DNA of 64,000 bases from Mycobacterium asiaticum (GCF_001673365.1 NZ_LZLS01000104.1:1-64000); one strand, 5' to 3'. Counted from the stretch's first letter, positions 19,793 through 29,070 are shown. The notes: generated by a model not told the origin, from the sequence alone. Made by a program: numbers and translations.

Positions 19793-21091
19793 TCAGGCGG
19801 AGATGATCTGCGTCGGGATCGCCGGATCGCCGGGAGACAAACTCAACCCTTCCCACGGCAGGCTGCGCAGCCCGGACACCACCAACGCACGCGCCGCGTC
19901 CAGGTCGCTGTCGCAAACCACCTCGCCGTCGCGGACCAGCGAAGTGGTCAGCACCCGATGCGGCGCGCTGAGGGCCGGCGATTTGCCGAATGGATGCACG
20001 ATCTCCTCGGTGATGGTGCCGGTCGGCCGCGACAGTCGCAGCGCCGCCTTGCGACCACCGTGCGACTGCTTTTGACTGCTGCGTTTTTGTACCGGGATGC
20101 CGTCCACCTCAACCAGTTTGTAGACCATGCTGGCCGTCGGTGCACCCGACCCGGTCACCAACGATGTGCCGACCCCGTAACTGTCCACCGGCGCGGCGGC
20201 CAGTCCGGCGATGGAGAACTCGTCCAGGTCGCCGGTCAACACGATCCGTGTCTCTGGTGCGCCCAGTTCGTTGAGTTGGGTGCGCACCTGGTGAGCCAGC
20301 ACCGCCAGATCGCCGGAGTCGATCCGGACCGCGCCGAGTTCCGGGCCCGCGGCGGCCACGGCGTTGGCCACGCCCGCCGTCACGTCGTAGGTGTCCACCA
20401 GCAAAGTAGTGTCCGGACCCAGCGCGTCGACTTGGGCCCGAAAGGCGGCCAATTCGTCCGGGCCACCTTCCCAGGTGTGCACCATGGTGAACGCGTGCGC
20501 GGCCGTCCCCACCGTCGGCACGCCGTAACGCAGCTGGGCTGCCATGTTGGAGGTGCCGGCGAAGCCAGCGACGTAGGCGGAGCGGGCCGCTGCGACTGCG
20601 GCCTGTTCGTGGGTGCGCCGCGACCCCATCTCGACCACCGGACGCCCGCTTGCCGCACTGACCATGCGTGCCGCCGCCGAGGCGATCGCGGTGTCGTGAT
20701 TGAAAATCGACAGCGCCAGGGTTTCGAGCAACACGCACTCTGCGAAGCTGCCATGCACGGATAACACCGGCGAATTGGGGAAATACAGCTCGCCCTCGGC
20801 GTAGCCGTCGATATCGCCACCGAACCGGAAATCCCTCAGAAATTCCACCGTGTCCGGGTCGAGGAACTGCGCCAGCAACTCGCACGCCGCGCCGTCGAAC
20901 CTGAACTGCGGCAAGAGTTCCAGCAGCCTGCCGGTTCCGGCAACCACACCGTAGCGGCGGCCGGCCGGGAGGCGCCGCGCGAACACTTCCCAGCTGGTCT
21001 GACGATGAGCGGTGCCGTCGCGCAGCGCCGCCGCCAACATGGTCAACTCGTATTTGTCTGTCAGCAGCCCAGCTAATGCCACTTCATTCAC
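19793..21091 (-). CDS. pncB1: Nicotinate phosphoribosyltransferase
   Basis: 432-residue NAD-salvage enzyme joining nicotinate and PRPP. Motifs include [15 protein letters not shown] at the N-terminus, the histidine in [16 protein letters not shown] that is phosphorylated in the family, [15 protein letters not shown] and [20 protein letters not shown]. The start is GTG 21091, just before the conserved [11 protein letters not shown]; the open frame runs about 200 codons further but only through sequence antisense to clpS. It is divergent from clpS, with dinG directly downstream, as in M. tuberculosis. Confidence 0.93.
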   Translation of the reverse strand: MNEVALAGLLTDKYELTMLAAALRDGTAHRQTSWEVFARRLPAGRRYGVVAGTGRLLELLPQFRFDGAACELLAQFLDPDTVEFLRDFRFGGDIDGYAEGELYFPNSPVLSVHGSFAECVLLETLALSIFNHDTAIASAAARMVSAASGRPVVEMGSRRTHEQAAVAAARSAYVAGFAGTSNMAAQLRYGVPTVGTAAHAFTMVHTWEGGPDELAAFRAQVDALGPDTTLLVDTYDVTAGVANAVAAAGPELGAVRIDSGDLAVLAHQVRTQLNELGAPETRIVLTGDLDEFSIAGLAAAPVDSYGVGTSLVTGSGAPTASMVYKLVEVDGIPVQKRSSQKQSHGGRKAALRLSRPTGTITEEIVHPFGKSPALSAPHRVLTTSLVRDGEVVCDSDLDAARALVVSGLRSLPWEGLSLSPGDPAIPTQIISA

Positions 21092-21157
21092 GCCGCATTC
21101 ACGGTTCAACGGTATCGGCTCGCTGCAATGAGGCTCTGGCTCGGTATCCTTGACGCC

Positions 21158-21463
21158 ATGGTTGTAGCGATAGCGCCGGCCAAGCCGGGCAGCACCGGAC
21201 AACGCGAATCCGCACCGGTCGAAGCTACGACGAGTCCGTGGGTCACGATCGTGTGGGACGACCCCGTCAATCTGATGACCTACGTGACGTACGTATTCCA
21301 GAAGTTGTTCGGTTACAGCGAGCCGCACGCCACCAAGCTGATGCTGCAGGTGCACAACGAGGGGAAGGCCGTGGTGTCGGCGGGCAGTCGCGAATCCATG
21401 GAAGTCGACGTGTCCAAACTGCATGCCGCCGGATTGTGGGCGACGATGCAGCAGGACCGGTGA
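21158..21463 (+). CDS. clpS: ClpS adaptor of the Clp protease
   Basis: 101 residues, delivering N-degron substrates to ClpC1/ClpP. The conserved core [21 protein letters not shown] has the Asp/Asn-containing pocket that binds destabilising N-terminal residues, followed by [17 protein letters not shown]. The ATG at 21158 gives the same length as the M. tuberculosis protein. It is followed 26 bp later by the DUF2017 gene, a pairing typical of actinobacteria. Confidence 0.96.
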   Translation: MVVAIAPAKPGSTGQRESAPVEATTSPWVTIVWDDPVNLMTYVTYVFQKLFGYSEPHATKLMLQVHNEGKAVVSAGSRESMEVDVSKLHAAGLWATMQQDR

Positions 21464-21488
21464 GAGCCGCGGGGATCCGGGTTCCATA

Positions 21489-22076
21489 GTGCGCAAGTGG
21501 AAGCGCGTCGAGACGCGTAGTGGTCCTCGGTTTCGCTCGTCGCTGGCACCGCACGAGGCGGCGCTGCTCAAGAATCTGGTCGGCGCGATGATCGGCCTGC
21601 TCGACGAGCGCCAGTCCACGTCGCCAAGCGACGAACTCGAAGAAATCACCGGCATCAAGACCGGACACTCGGAGCGCCCGGGGGACCCCACACTCGGGCG
21701 GCTGCTGCCGGACTTCTACCGGTACGACGAGGCCGACCCGCTGACCCTGGATGCCTCAGAAACCCTCAACTCGGCGCTGCGCAGTCTGCATGAGCCCGAC
21801 ATCATCGAGGCCAAACGTGTTGCCGCACAACAATTGTTGGACACGGTTCCGGGCAACGGCGGCAGGTTCGAGCTGACTGAAGAAAGCGCCAATTCCTGGA
21901 TCACGGCGGTCAACGACCTCCGGCTGACGCTGGGCGTGATGCTCGACATCGGTCCGCAGGGCCCGGAACGCTTGCCCTCCGACCACCCGCTGGCTGCGCA
22001 CTTCGACGTCTACCAGTGGCTGACGGTGTTGCAGGAGTACCTGGTCCTGGTGGTGATGGGCAAGCCGGCCGGATGA
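21489..22076 (+). CDS. DUF2017 family protein (Rv1332 type)
   Basis: 195 residues, GTG start giving the conserved opening VRKWKRVETRSGPRFRSSLAPHEAALLKNLVGAMIGLLD. All-helical, no signal peptide or membrane segment. Later conserved blocks are LLPDFYR, EAKRVAAQQLLDTVP and VNDLRLTLGV. It is often labelled a transcriptional regulator in mycobacterial annotation but has no clear DNA-binding motif. It lies between clpS and a P1-family peptidase gene, with a 4-base ATGA overlap at its end, so probably the middle of a clpS operon. Confidence 0.88.
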   Translation: MRKWKRVETRSGPRFRSSLAPHEAALLKNLVGAMIGLLDERQSTSPSDELEEITGIKTGHSERPGDPTLGRLLPDFYRYDEADPLTLDASETLNSALRSLHEPDIIEAKRVAAQQLLDTVPGNGGRFELTEESANSWITAVNDLRLTLGVMLDIGPQGPERLPSDHPLAAHFDVYQWLTVLQEYLVLVVMGKPAG

Positions 22077-23110
22077 GCGGAATTACCGACATCGCAGGCA
22101 TCCGCGTCGGCCACCACCACCGGTTGGACGACGACGCGTCCCTCGGCGGCGGGTGGGCCTGCGGGGTCACTGTCGTGCTGCCGCCGCCGGGCACCGTCGG
22201 CGCCGTCGATTGTCGCGGCGGTGCACCCGGAACCCGGGAGACCGATCTGCTCGACCCGGTCAACAGCGTGCGATATGTCGACGCCGTGCTGTTAGCCGGC
22301 GGCAGTGCGTACGGGTTAGCGGCTGCCGACGGCGTAATGCGCTGGCTTGAGGAGCAGCAAAAGGGCGTGGCGATGGGCGCCGGGGTGGTGCCGATCGTGC
22401 CCGGCGCGGTGATTTTCGACCTGCCGGTGGGTGCGTGGGATTGCCGTCCGACGGCGGAGTTCGGTTATGCGGCCTGTGCGGCGGCCGACGAGTCCGGTGA
22501 CGCAGCGCCGGTGGCGGTCGGGACCGTCGGTGCCGGGGTGGGGGCGCGCGCCGGTGTGCTCAAGGGCGGCGTCGGGACCGCGTCGATAACGCTGCCGTCC
22601 GGGGTGACCGTCGGGGCGCTGGTGGTGGTGAATGCCGCGGGCGAGGCAGTCGACCCGGCCACCGGTCTGCCTTGGATGGCAGAGCTGATCGCCCGGTACG
22701 GGCTGGCCGCGCCACCGGCTGAGCAGGTCGAAGCGCTTGCACAGCTGCCGTCGCCGCTGAGCGCGCTGAATACGACGATCGCCGTGGTGGCGACCGACGC
22801 CGCGTTGAGCCCGGCGGCGTGCCGGCGGGTTGCTATCGCCGCGCATGACGGGCTGGCCCGCACGTTGCGTCCCGCGCATACCCCGTTGGATGGCGACACC
22901 GTGTTCGCGTTGGCAACCGGCGCCATTGAGGTGCCGCCGGCCGCTGACACGCCTGCTGCGTTGTCGCCGGAGACCGGCCTGCTTACCGCGGTGGGTGCGG
23001 CCGCGGCCGATTGCCTGGCCGCTGCGGTGCTCGACGGCGTGATCGCGGCGACGTCGGTTGCCGGAATACCTACCTACCGCGACCTGCTGCCGGGAGCGTT
23101 CAAGTCATGA
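22073..23110 (+). CDS. P1/DmpA-family aminopeptidase-like hydrolase (Rv1333 type)
   Basis: 345 residues starting MSGITDIAGIRVGHHHRLDD at the ATG that overlaps the previous stop. The fold is that of self-processing peptidase family S58: the GGGWACGVTVVLPPPG region, LLAGGSAYGLAAADGVMRWL, and NTTIAVVATDAALSPAACRRVA. Autocleavage would need a Ser/Thr nucleophile near the LSALNTT segment; the Asn-Thr-Thr there is suitable. Substrate unknown. It ends in TGA overlapping the ATG of the cysM scar. Confidence 0.88.
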   Translation: MSGITDIAGIRVGHHHRLDDDASLGGGWACGVTVVLPPPGTVGAVDCRGGAPGTRETDLLDPVNSVRYVDAVLLAGGSAYGLAAADGVMRWLEEQQKGVAMGAGVVPIVPGAVIFDLPVGAWDCRPTAEFGYAACAAADESGDAAPVAVGTVGAGVGARAGVLKGGVGTASITLPSGVTVGALVVVNAAGEAVDPATGLPWMAELIARYGLAAPPAEQVEALAQLPSPLSALNTTIAVVATDAALSPAACRRVAIAAHDGLARTLRPAHTPLDGDTVFALATGAIEVPPAADTPAALSPETGLLTAVGAAAADCLAAAVLDGVIAATSVAGIPTYRDLLPGAFKS

Positions 23111-23181
23111 CTGTTGCCTGCTTGCACGCCGGTAGCCTGGATGATGCCGAGGACGCTCTGGAAGGGCAGGTATGGGGATGA
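23107..23181 (+). pseudogene. cysM: Remnant: 3' end of cysM after deletion of mec-cysO-cysM
   Basis: A 24-codon frame beginning at an ATG that overlaps the Rv1333-type stop reads MTVACLH then [17 protein letters not shown] and TGA. From memory the C-terminus of M. tuberculosis CysM (Rv1336) is AGSLDDAETALEGQLWA, so the last 17 residues differ at only about three positions. Everything upstream (mec, cysO and over 300 codons of cysM) is absent, while the flanking Rv1333 and Rv1337 homologues are intact. The stop overlaps the start of the rhomboid gene. This is best read as the scar of a roughly 2-kb deletion with its join near 23119-23127. Confidence 0.82.
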
Positions 23182-23837
23182 AGTCACGCGTACCGGCCAC
23201 GCAACAGAACAAGAAACCCGGCTGGGTGATCGGTGGGACGACCATCGTCACCTTCGTCGCACTGCTGTATGTGGTCGAGCTGATCGATCAGCTCAGCGGT
23301 GGGCGTCTGGATCGCAACGGCATCCGTCCGCAAACGACCGACGGCTTGTGGGGGATCGTCTTCGCGCCGCTGTTGCACGCCAATTGGCAGCACCTGATCG
23401 CCAACACCGTTCCGCTGCTGGTGCTGGGGTTCCTGATGACGCTGTCCGGGCTGTCCCGGTTCGTCTGGGCCACCGCGATCGTGTGGATCCTGGGCGGCTT
23501 CGGGACCTGGCTGATCGGCAATGTGGGTAGTAGCTGCGGCCCGACCGATCACATCGGAGCCTCCGGCCTGATCTTCGGCTGGCTGGCCTTCCTGTTGGTG
23601 TTCGGGATTTTCGTTCGCCGCGTGTGGGACATCATCATCGGATTGGTGGTGCTGTTCGTCTACGGGGGCGTGCTGTTCGGCGCGCTGCCGGTCCTGGGCG
23701 TATGCGGTGGAGTGTCCTGGCAGGGGCATTTGTGCGGTGCGCTGGCCGGCGTGGTGGCGGCGTACCTGTTGTCGGCTCCCGAGCGCAAAGCCCGCGAACG
23801 GAAACGGGCGCTGCGAGCGCCGCATCTGAAGACATGA
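23172..23837 (+). CDS. Rhomboid family intramembrane serine protease
   Basis: 221 residues with six or so transmembrane helices. The catalytic dyad is Ser131 in the GASG motif ([12 protein letters not shown]) and His186 ([16 protein letters not shown]), with the upstream [20 protein letters not shown] segment forming the conserved oxyanion-hole helices. It corresponds to M. tuberculosis Rv1337, with a slightly shorter N-terminal cytoplasmic tail. The ATG overlaps the cysM remnant and the stop overlaps murI, so it is in one transcription unit running from clpS. Native substrates unknown. Confidence 0.94.
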   Translation: MGMKSRVPATQQNKKPGWVIGGTTIVTFVALLYVVELIDQLSGGRLDRNGIRPQTTDGLWGIVFAPLLHANWQHLIANTVPLLVLGFLMTLSGLSRFVWATAIVWILGGFGTWLIGNVGSSCGPTDHIGASGLIFGWLAFLLVFGIFVRRVWDIIIGLVVLFVYGGVLFGALPVLGVCGGVSWQGHLCGALAGVVAAYLLSAPERKARERKRALRAPHLKT

Positions 23838-24661
23838 GTTCCCCCCTGGCACCCGTCGGAGTCTTCGACTCCGGCGTCGGAGGACTGACGGTCGCCCGCG
23901 CGATCATCGACCAGCTACCCGACGAGGACATCATCTACGTCGGCGATACCGGCAACGGCCCATACGGGCCACTGGCCATCCCGGAGATCCGCGCCCACGC
24001 ACTGGCCATCGGCGACGATCTCGTCAACCGGGGGGTCAAGGCTTTGGTGATCGCCTGCAACTCGGCGTCGGCGGCCTGTCTTCGGGATGCGCGCGAGCGC
24101 TACGACGTGCCCGTCGTCGAAGTGATCCTGCCGGCGGTGCGCCGCGCAGTTGCCGCGACCCGCAACGGACGCATCGGGGTGATCGGCACGCGGGCAACCG
24201 TTACCTCACACGCCTACCAGGACGCGTTCGCCGCCGCCCGTGATACCGAGATCACGGCGGTGGCCTGCCCCCGTTTCGTCGACTTCGTCGAACGCGGCGT
24301 CACCAGTGGCCGCCAGGTGCTTGGTTTGGCGGAGGGTTATCTCGAGCCATTGCAACGTGCCGAGGTCGACACCCTGGTGCTCGGTTGTACGCACTACCCG
24401 TTGCTTTCCGGGTTGATTCAATTGGTGATGGGAGACAACGTCACGCTGGTCTCCAGCGCCGAAGAAACCGCCAAGCAAGTGGTGCGGGTGCTTACCGAAT
24501 CCGACCTGCTGCGCCCGCATCCGGAAGGTCCGAACTCGGCGGGCCCGTCGCGCAAATTTGAGGCCACTGGCGACCCCGAGGCGTTCACCAAGTTGGCCGC
24601 CCGATTTCTCGGTCCGGTGATCACCGGCGTTGAACCGGTGCTTCACACTCACGTCCACTAG
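23834..24661 (+). CDS. murI: Glutamate racemase
   Basis: 275-residue cofactor-independent racemase supplying D-glutamate for peptidoglycan. The two catalytic cysteines are Cys75 ([12 protein letters not shown]) and Cys185 ([11 protein letters not shown]); the N-terminal [11 protein letters not shown] loop and GDTGNGPYG are intact. ATG start overlaps the rhomboid stop (ATGA). Length matches the family (about 270 aa). Confidence 0.96.
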   Translation: MSSPLAPVGVFDSGVGGLTVARAIIDQLPDEDIIYVGDTGNGPYGPLAIPEIRAHALAIGDDLVNRGVKALVIACNSASAACLRDARERYDVPVVEVILPAVRRAVAATRNGRIGVIGTRATVTSHAYQDAFAAARDTEITAVACPRFVDFVERGVTSGRQVLGLAEGYLEPLQRAEVDTLVLGCTHYPLLSGLIQLVMGDNVTLVSSAEETAKQVVRVLTESDLLRPHPEGPNSAGPSRKFEATGDPEAFTKLAARFLGPVITGVEPVLHTHVH

Positions 24662-24686
24662 ATATGCGCGCAACTCCGACGACCAA

Positions 24687-25508
24687 ATGCGGCGATGTTT
24701 TCCCCATCGCGGTATCGGGCATGGCACAGTGGTGTCCGTGCGCATAACCGTGCTCGGATGCTCCGGTAGCGTCGTGGGCCCGGATTCGCCCGCATCGGGT
24801 TATCTACTTCGGGCTCCGGACTCTCCGCCGCTCGTTATCGACTTCGGCGGGGGCGTGCTGGGTGCGCTGCAAAAGTATGCGGACCCCTCATCGGTGCACG
24901 TGCTGTTGTCACATCTGCACGCCGATCACTGCCTGGATCTGCCGGGGTTGTTTGTCTGGCGCCGGTATCACCCGACTTCGCGTCCCACCGGCAAGGCGTT
25001 GCTGTACGGCCCGAGCGACACCTGGTCGCGGTTGGGCGCGGCATCGTCTCCGTACGGAGGCGAGATCGACGATTGCTCAGACATCTTCGACGTCCGCCAC
25101 TGGGTCGACGGTGAGCCGGTGACGTTCGGAGCGATCACGGTGGTGCCACGGGTTGTGGCGCACCCGACCGAATCGTTCGGCATGCGGTTCACCGATCCCA
25201 GCGGAGCGACGCTGGTGTACAGCGGCGACACCGGCGAGTGTGACGAACTGGTCGAACTTGCCCGTGGCGCAGACGTTTTCCTGTGCGAATCATCGTGGAC
25301 ACACTCGCCGAAGCACCCCCCGGCTCTGCATCTGTCCGGGACTGAGGCGGGCCGGGCCGCCAAGCGCGCCGGCGTGCGCGAGTTGCTTCTGACCCATATT
25401 CCGCCGTGGACCAACCGCGAGGACGTGATCAGTGAGGCCAAGGCCGAGTTCGACGGACCGGTGCACGCGGTGGTGCCCGGCGAAACCGTAGAAGTCCGCC
25501 GGGCCTGA
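24687..25508 (+). CDS. Metallo-beta-lactamase-fold phosphodiesterase (Rv1339 type)
   Basis: 273 residues with the metal-binding motif [11 protein letters not shown], plus [15 protein letters not shown] and LLLTHIPPW supplying the other ligands. The family is RNase Z-like; the M. tuberculosis homologue Rv1339 has been reported as an atypical class II cAMP phosphodiesterase. That would pair functionally with the two cyclases upstream, although they are far apart. The ATG at 24687 matches the M. tuberculosis annotated length; internal GTGs at 24729, 24732 and 24738, just before the conserved [10 protein letters not shown], are credible alternatives. Confidence 0.9.
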   Translation: MRRCFPHRGIGHGTVVSVRITVLGCSGSVVGPDSPASGYLLRAPDSPPLVIDFGGGVLGALQKYADPSSVHVLLSHLHADHCLDLPGLFVWRRYHPTSRPTGKALLYGPSDTWSRLGAASSPYGGEIDDCSDIFDVRHWVDGEPVTFGAITVVPRVVAHPTESFGMRFTDPSGATLVYSGDTGECDELVELARGADVFLCESSWTHSPKHPPALHLSGTEAGRAAKRAGVRELLLTHIPPWTNREDVISEAKAEFDGPVHAVVPGETVEVRRA

Positions 25509-25558
25509 ACGTTTCTTTTTCCCGCTTTCTGCCGCCTTCTGCCGCGAACCAAACCCCA

Positions 25559-25574
25559 CCGCGAATTTTCGCGG
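25559..25574. repeat. 16-bp inverted repeat in the rphA leader
   Basis: CCGCGAA, TT, then TTCGCGG: a perfect 7-bp stem with a 2-bp centre, 62 bp before the rphA start. It could be an operator, or a weak hairpin at the end of the upstream gene; there is no T-tract. Just upstream, TTCTGCCGC occurs twice in tandem. Confidence 0.35.
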
Positions 25575-25635
25575 CGAGTTTCGCAGTGACGTTCGGATCG
25601 CAAGCGGTCAGAGTCAGCGGGCTAGGGTGGGCGTC

Positions 25636-26415
25636 GTGTCCAAACGAGAAGACGGCCGTCTTGACGACGAGCTTCGCCCGGTAACCATCACCAGGGGCTT
25701 CACCGATCACCCGGCCGGTTCGGTGCTGATCGAATTCGGCCACACCAAGGTGATGTGCACCGCCAGTGTCACCGAAGGAGTGCCGCGCTGGCGCAAGGGA
25801 TCTGGCCTGGGCTGGCTCACCGCCGAGTACGCGATGCTGCCGTCAGCCACCCATACGCGCTCCGACCGCGAATCGGTGAAAGGACGTGTCGGTGGCCGCA
25901 CCCAGGAGATCAGCCGCCTGGTCGGCCGATCGCTGCGGGCGTGCATCGATCTACGGGCGCTGGGTGAGAACACGATCGCCGTCGACTGCGACGTGCTGCA
26001 GGCCGATGGCGGCACTCGCACGGCTGCCATCACTGGCGCCTACGTGGCCTTGGCCGACGCGGTCACTTACCTTTCGGCGGCCGGCAAGCTGTCCGATCCC
26101 AGACCGTTGTCATGCGCAATCGCGGCCGTGAGCGTCGGGGTGGTCGACGGCAGGGTCCGCATCGACCTGCCGTATGAGGAGGACTCGCGCGCCGAAGTCG
26201 ACATGAACGTTGTCGCCACCGACACCGGGACGTTGGTCGAGATCCAAGGCACCGGCGAGGGAGCGACGTTCCCGCGGTCAACTTTGGACAAGCTCCTGGA
26301 CATGGCGCTGGCAGGGTGTGAGAAGTTGTTCGCTGCCCAAAGTGACGCGCTGGCGCTGCCGTACCCGGGTGTGCTCCCCGAAGGTGGGCCCACCCCGAAG
26401 GCGTTCGGAAGCTGA
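25636..26415 (+). CDS. rphA: Ribonuclease PH
   Basis: 259-residue phosphorolytic 3'-5' exoribonuclease that trims tRNA 3' ends. Family blocks are visible: RPVTITRGF at the N-terminus, [23 protein letters not shown], the phosphate-binding [37 protein letters not shown] and [17 protein letters not shown]. The start is GTG 25636 ([15 protein letters not shown]), matching M. tuberculosis RphA; a GTG three codons upstream is in frame. It is followed 2 bp later by the dNTP/ITP pyrophosphatase gene. Confidence 0.96.
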   Translation: MSKREDGRLDDELRPVTITRGFTDHPAGSVLIEFGHTKVMCTASVTEGVPRWRKGSGLGWLTAEYAMLPSATHTRSDRESVKGRVGGRTQEISRLVGRSLRACIDLRALGENTIAVDCDVLQADGGTRTAAITGAYVALADAVTYLSAAGKLSDPRPLSCAIAAVSVGVVDGRVRIDLPYEEDSRAEVDMNVVATDTGTLVEIQGTGEGATFPRSTLDKLLDMALAGCEKLFAAQSDALALPYPGVLPEGGPTPKAFGS

Positions 26416-26417
26416 CC

Positions 26418-27059
26418 GTGCCGGATGGCGACCAGTGCCGCCCCGCGTCGCCATCACGACTGCTGGTGGCCAGCCGCAACCGCAAGAAGCTGGCCGAGCT
26501 GCAGCGCGTGTTGGACAGTGCCGGCCTGTCGGGCGTGACGCTGGTTTCGCTGGATGACGTAGCGCCGTTCGACGAGGCGCCGGAAACGGGTGCCACGTTT
26601 GAGGACAACGCTTTGGCCAAGGCACGCGACGCTTTTGCTGCGACCGGACTGCCCAGCGTCGCCGACGACTCCGGGTTGGAAGTCGCCGCGTTGAACGGAA
26701 TGCCCGGAGTGCTGTCGGCGCGGTGGTCGGGACGGCACGGCGACGATGTCGCCAACACCACGTTGTTGTTGGCGCAGTTACAGGACGTGCCCGACGAGCG
26801 GCGCGATGCGGCTTTCGTCTCGGCCTGCGCGCTGGTGTCGTCGGCCGGCGAGACGGTGGTGCGCGGCGAGTGGACTGGCGCGATTGCTCGTCAGCCGCGC
26901 GGTGACGGCGGCTTCGGCTACGACCCGGTGTTCGTCCCGAACGATGCCGACGGCAGGACCGCCGCGCAACTCAGCCCGGCCGAGAAAGACGCGGTGTCGC
27001 ACCGCGGTCGGGCGCTGGCGCTGTTGCTGCCAACGCTGAGGACGCTGGCCGCCGGCTGA
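26418..27059 (+). CDS. rdgB: RdgB/HAM1 family non-canonical purine NTP pyrophosphatase
   Basis: 213 residues. It hydrolyses ITP/dITP/XTP to monophosphates and so keeps deaminated purines out of nucleic acids. Signature segments: LLVASRNRKKLAELQRVL (phosphate loop), TGATFEDNALAKARDAF, SVADDSGLEVAALNGMPGVLSARWSG, and DGGFGYDPVFVP followed by SHRGRALALL. GTG start 26418, two bases after rphA, so co-transcribed. Counterpart of M. tuberculosis Rv1341, with a roughly nine-residue longer N-terminus. Confidence 0.95.
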   Translation: MPDGDQCRPASPSRLLVASRNRKKLAELQRVLDSAGLSGVTLVSLDDVAPFDEAPETGATFEDNALAKARDAFAATGLPSVADDSGLEVAALNGMPGVLSARWSGRHGDDVANTTLLLAQLQDVPDERRDAAFVSACALVSSAGETVVRGEWTGAIARQPRGDGGFGYDPVFVPNDADGRTAAQLSPAEKDAVSHRGRALALLLPTLRTLAAG

Positions 27060-27063
27060 TCGC

Positions 27064-27420
27064 TCAGACCGAGAAGTTCGCCTTGACTTCTTTCGTCTGG
27101 CGGTGCTCGACGATGATGCCCAGCAGCGGAATGGTGCCCGCCAACAACACCCCGATCGTTTTACCGATCGGCCAACGGACTTTGATGGCGAGGTTGAATG
27201 CGGCGAGCATGTAAACGAAATACACCCAGCCATGCACGACTTCAATCCACCGAATCTCGTGGTTGTAGACCAGATGTGAGACGACTTCACCGCACAACAC
27301 AATGAGCCAGATACCCGTCAACCACGCCATGACCCGGTAGGCCACCAACGCGGTCCGGATCTTCTCGACGGGGAACACCGAAGCGCCGCGCTGTGCCTCG
27401 GGTGTTTCGGGTGTACTCAT
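27064..27420 (-). CDS. DUF3817 integral membrane protein (Rv1342c type)
   Basis: 118 residues with three predicted helices (VAYRVMAWLTGIWLIVLCGEVV, a central WVYFVYMLAAFNLAIKV, and IGVLLAGTIPLLGIIVEH). The sequence matches the DUF3817 family found near membrane-associated genes in actinobacteria; function unknown. The ATG overlaps the stop of the upstream lprD-type gene by 4 bases, so the two are translationally coupled. Convergent with rdgB, 4 bp apart. Confidence 0.88.
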   Translation of the reverse strand: MSTPETPEAQRGASVFPVEKIRTALVAYRVMAWLTGIWLIVLCGEVVSHLVYNHEIRWIEVVHGWVYFVYMLAAFNLAIKVRWPIGKTIGVLLAGTIPLLGIIVEHRQTKEVKANFSV

Positions 27421-27803
27421 GCGGTGGTCCTGTTCTGCTTTTCGGCATCGTTGCGGGCGAGCTCGGCCAGGTAGGCGTTGTACTCGCTCAGGGCGGGATC
27501 GTCGGGCTGCTGTGCTGCCGGTTTCGGGCGTTCCGGCAATAGGCCGGCGGGTATCTCGGTCTCGGCGGTGTCAGGTGGTACCGGTGCAACTTCTTCGTAG
27601 CGGACGAATTTGCGGTACGCGTAGACGCAGAATGCGGCGAACATCGGCCATTGCAATGCATAGCCCAGGTTCTGGTAACTGCCCGAAACCGACTGGAAGC
27701 GCGTCCATTGCCACCAGCCCAGGGCCAGGCAACCGCAGGCCGCGAAGATCACCAGGGCGATCGCTGCGGGCCGGCGGCGTCTCGTGGGGGCCGGGGGCGA
27801 CAC
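27417..27803 (-). CDS. lprD: LprD-type membrane protein/lipoprotein
   Basis: 128 residues, GTG start. One hydrophobic segment (AAIALVIFAACGCLALGWWQW) carries an AACGC stretch that prompts the lipoprotein annotation in M. tuberculosis Rv1343c. It has an Arg-rich lead and lies close to the N-terminus, but a second hydrophobic stretch (LQWPMFAAFCVYAYR) means an ordinary two-helix membrane protein is equally possible. The C-terminal half is acidic/proline-rich and soluble. Divergent from the tRNA-Leu gene. Confidence 0.85.
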   Translation of the reverse strand: MSPPAPTRRRRPAAIALVIFAACGCLALGWWQWTRFQSVSGSYQNLGYALQWPMFAAFCVYAYRKFVRYEEVAPVPPDTAETEIPAGLLPERPKPAAQQPDDPALSEYNAYLAELARNDAEKQNRTTA

Positions 27804-27889
27804 CCCACGACCGTACCGCGCACGGCTTACCCGCTTGTCCGTCGCGCTTCGATCAGACTCCGGGTCCCGTTCGTGGCTGAGCGGAGCGG

Positions 27890-27895
27890 TACGAT
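27890..27895 (+). promoter_or_regulatory. Candidate -10 element for tRNA-Leu
   Basis: TACGAT lies 10 bases before the tRNA 5' end, a plausible SigA-type -10 box. No good -35 hexamer is seen at the standard distance. Confidence 0.4.
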
Positions 27896-27905
27896 CGGCA
27901 GCGCC

Positions 27906-27989
27906 GCGGGCGTGATGAAATTGGCAAACATGCCGGCTTTAGGTGCCGGTGCTCGGAAGAGCTTGAGGGTTCGAGTCCCTCCGCCCGCA
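27906..27989 (+). tRNA. leuT: tRNA-Leu (anticodon UAG)
   Basis: 84-nt class II tRNA. Acceptor arms GCGGGCG and CGCCCGC pair exactly. The anticodon stem CCGGC/GCCGG encloses loop TTTAGGT, giving anticodon UAG for CUA/CUN leucine codons. There is a long variable arm (TGCTCGGAAGAGCTT) and a T-arm GAGGG-TTCGAGT-CCCTC. The discriminator base is A and the 3' CCA is not encoded. A tRNA-Leu occupies the same place after lprD in M. tuberculosis. It marks the end of collinearity with that genome. Confidence 0.95.
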
Positions 27990-28016
27990 CCGAGGGTTAT
28001 TGCCTTCTGCCCACGG

Positions 28017-28232
28017 CTAACTCGCGCCGCGCCCGGTTTGCTGCTGTAGCTCGTCGATGAGTGCGGAAGCCTGCGCTTTGGTTTGATCGTCCGGGACGCT
28101 TCGGCCGGCCTCCTGGGCCAGCGTCTGTACATAACTGCGCTGCGGTCCGGTCATTGGTTCGTCACCGGTCACCCAGTCGGCGGGGTCCTTCTCGGGATTT
28201 TCTTGCGGCGCTTGCCGCACGTCGTTGCTCAT
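28017..28232 (-). CDS. DUF3072 family small acidic protein
   Basis: 71 residues. The core DWVTGDEPMTGPQRSYVQTLAQEAGRSVPD followed by KAQASALIDELQQ is the DUF3072 signature (a short helical domain that recognises nothing known). The start is taken as the ATG giving MSNDVRQAP because GGAGG lies 8 bases before it; a second ATG two codons upstream is too close to that site. Convergent with the tRNA gene. Often stress-associated in mycobacteria, but that is not shown here. Confidence 0.8.
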   Translation of the reverse strand: MSNDVRQAPQENPEKDPADWVTGDEPMTGPQRSYVQTLAQEAGRSVPDDQTKAQASALIDELQQQTGRGAS

Positions 28233-28363
28233 GTCCATTACCTCCGCACCCCGGGTAGCCATCGCACAAACTTTCGAAACATGCCCGCTGACGCAAGCTC
28301 GCTACGATCCCAGAAGGCTGCGGTTTTCATGCCCGGCTCGATAGCGCAGGGAAGGGAGACGAA

Positions 28364-28984
28364 GTGTCCGTTGCACGCCGCGAGCGCGCCGCTCTGGTGG
28401 AAACGATCCTCGAGACGGGGCCCGAGGCGCCGACGCTGTGCGAAGGCTGGAATACCCGCGACCTCGCGGCTCACCTGGTGGTGAGAGAGCATCGTATAGA
28501 TGCCGGACCGGGCATTCTGATCCCGTTCTTCGCCGGCCACACCGAGAAGGTGCAGAACGAGGTCGCGGCCAACACCGAGTGGAATGACTTGGTGGGCAAG
28601 ATCGCAGCGGGCCCGCCGAAATACTCTCCGTTCAAGTTGATCGACTCGGTCGCCAACGTTGGCGAGATGTTCATCCACCACGAGGACGTCCGCCGCGCCG
28701 CCGGGGACTGGGAGCCGCGCGAACTTGAACCCGACCTGGTGGCCCGGCTTCGCCGGATGCTGCCGCTGATGGGACGGCTGACGCTGGCAAAGGTGCCCGC
28801 GCGGCTTGCGTTGCGCACCACGGACGGCAAGACGCTGCTGACCGCTGGCCGCGGACCGGCCGTGACCGTCACGGGTCCACCCGAGGAACTATTGCTGTTT
28901 GCGGTCGGACGCAAGGCCCGGGTGCATTTAGCCGGCGACGAGGCCGCGGTGCAGGCCGTCCGAGACGCCCCCAAGGGTTTCTAG
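28364..28984 (+). CDS. TIGR03085-family metal-binding protein (DinB/maleylpyruvate isomerase-like)
   Basis: 206 residues. The N-terminal four-helix DinB-like domain has LCEGWNTRDLAAHLVVREHR and MFIHHEDVRRA, whose histidines are the expected metal ligands (about residues 40, 46 and 107-108). Members of this actinobacterial family are related to mycothiol-dependent maleylpyruvate isomerase, but the exact reaction is not known. GTG start with GGGAG upstream. It lies alone between the DUF3072 gene and the iron-box promoter. Confidence 0.82.
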   Translation: MSVARRERAALVETILETGPEAPTLCEGWNTRDLAAHLVVREHRIDAGPGILIPFFAGHTEKVQNEVAANTEWNDLVGKIAAGPPKYSPFKLIDSVANVGEMFIHHEDVRRAAGDWEPRELEPDLVARLRRMLPLMGRLTLAKVPARLALRTTDGKTLLTAGRGPAVTVTGPPEELLLFAVGRKARVHLAGDEAAVQAVRDAPKGF

Positions 28985-29012
28985 CGAACCGCCGGACAGC
29001 CCGGCCTTGCAC

Positions 29013-29031
29013 TCAGGTAAGGTGACCCTTA
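29013..29031 (+). promoter_or_regulatory. IdeR-like iron box upstream of the TetR-irtAB operon
   Basis: TCAGGTAAGGTGACCCTTA matches 15 of 19 positions of the mycobacterial iron-box consensus (TWAGGTWAGSCTWACCTWA, from memory) and contains an exact TAAGG/CCTTA inverted repeat. It ends 39 bp before the TetR start, where IdeR would block transcription under iron sufficiency. Position next to irtAB supports the call. Confidence 0.7.
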
Positions 29032-29070
29032 GTTTGAGGGGGTAACTTACTTGGTCGGGGGTGCAGTCGG

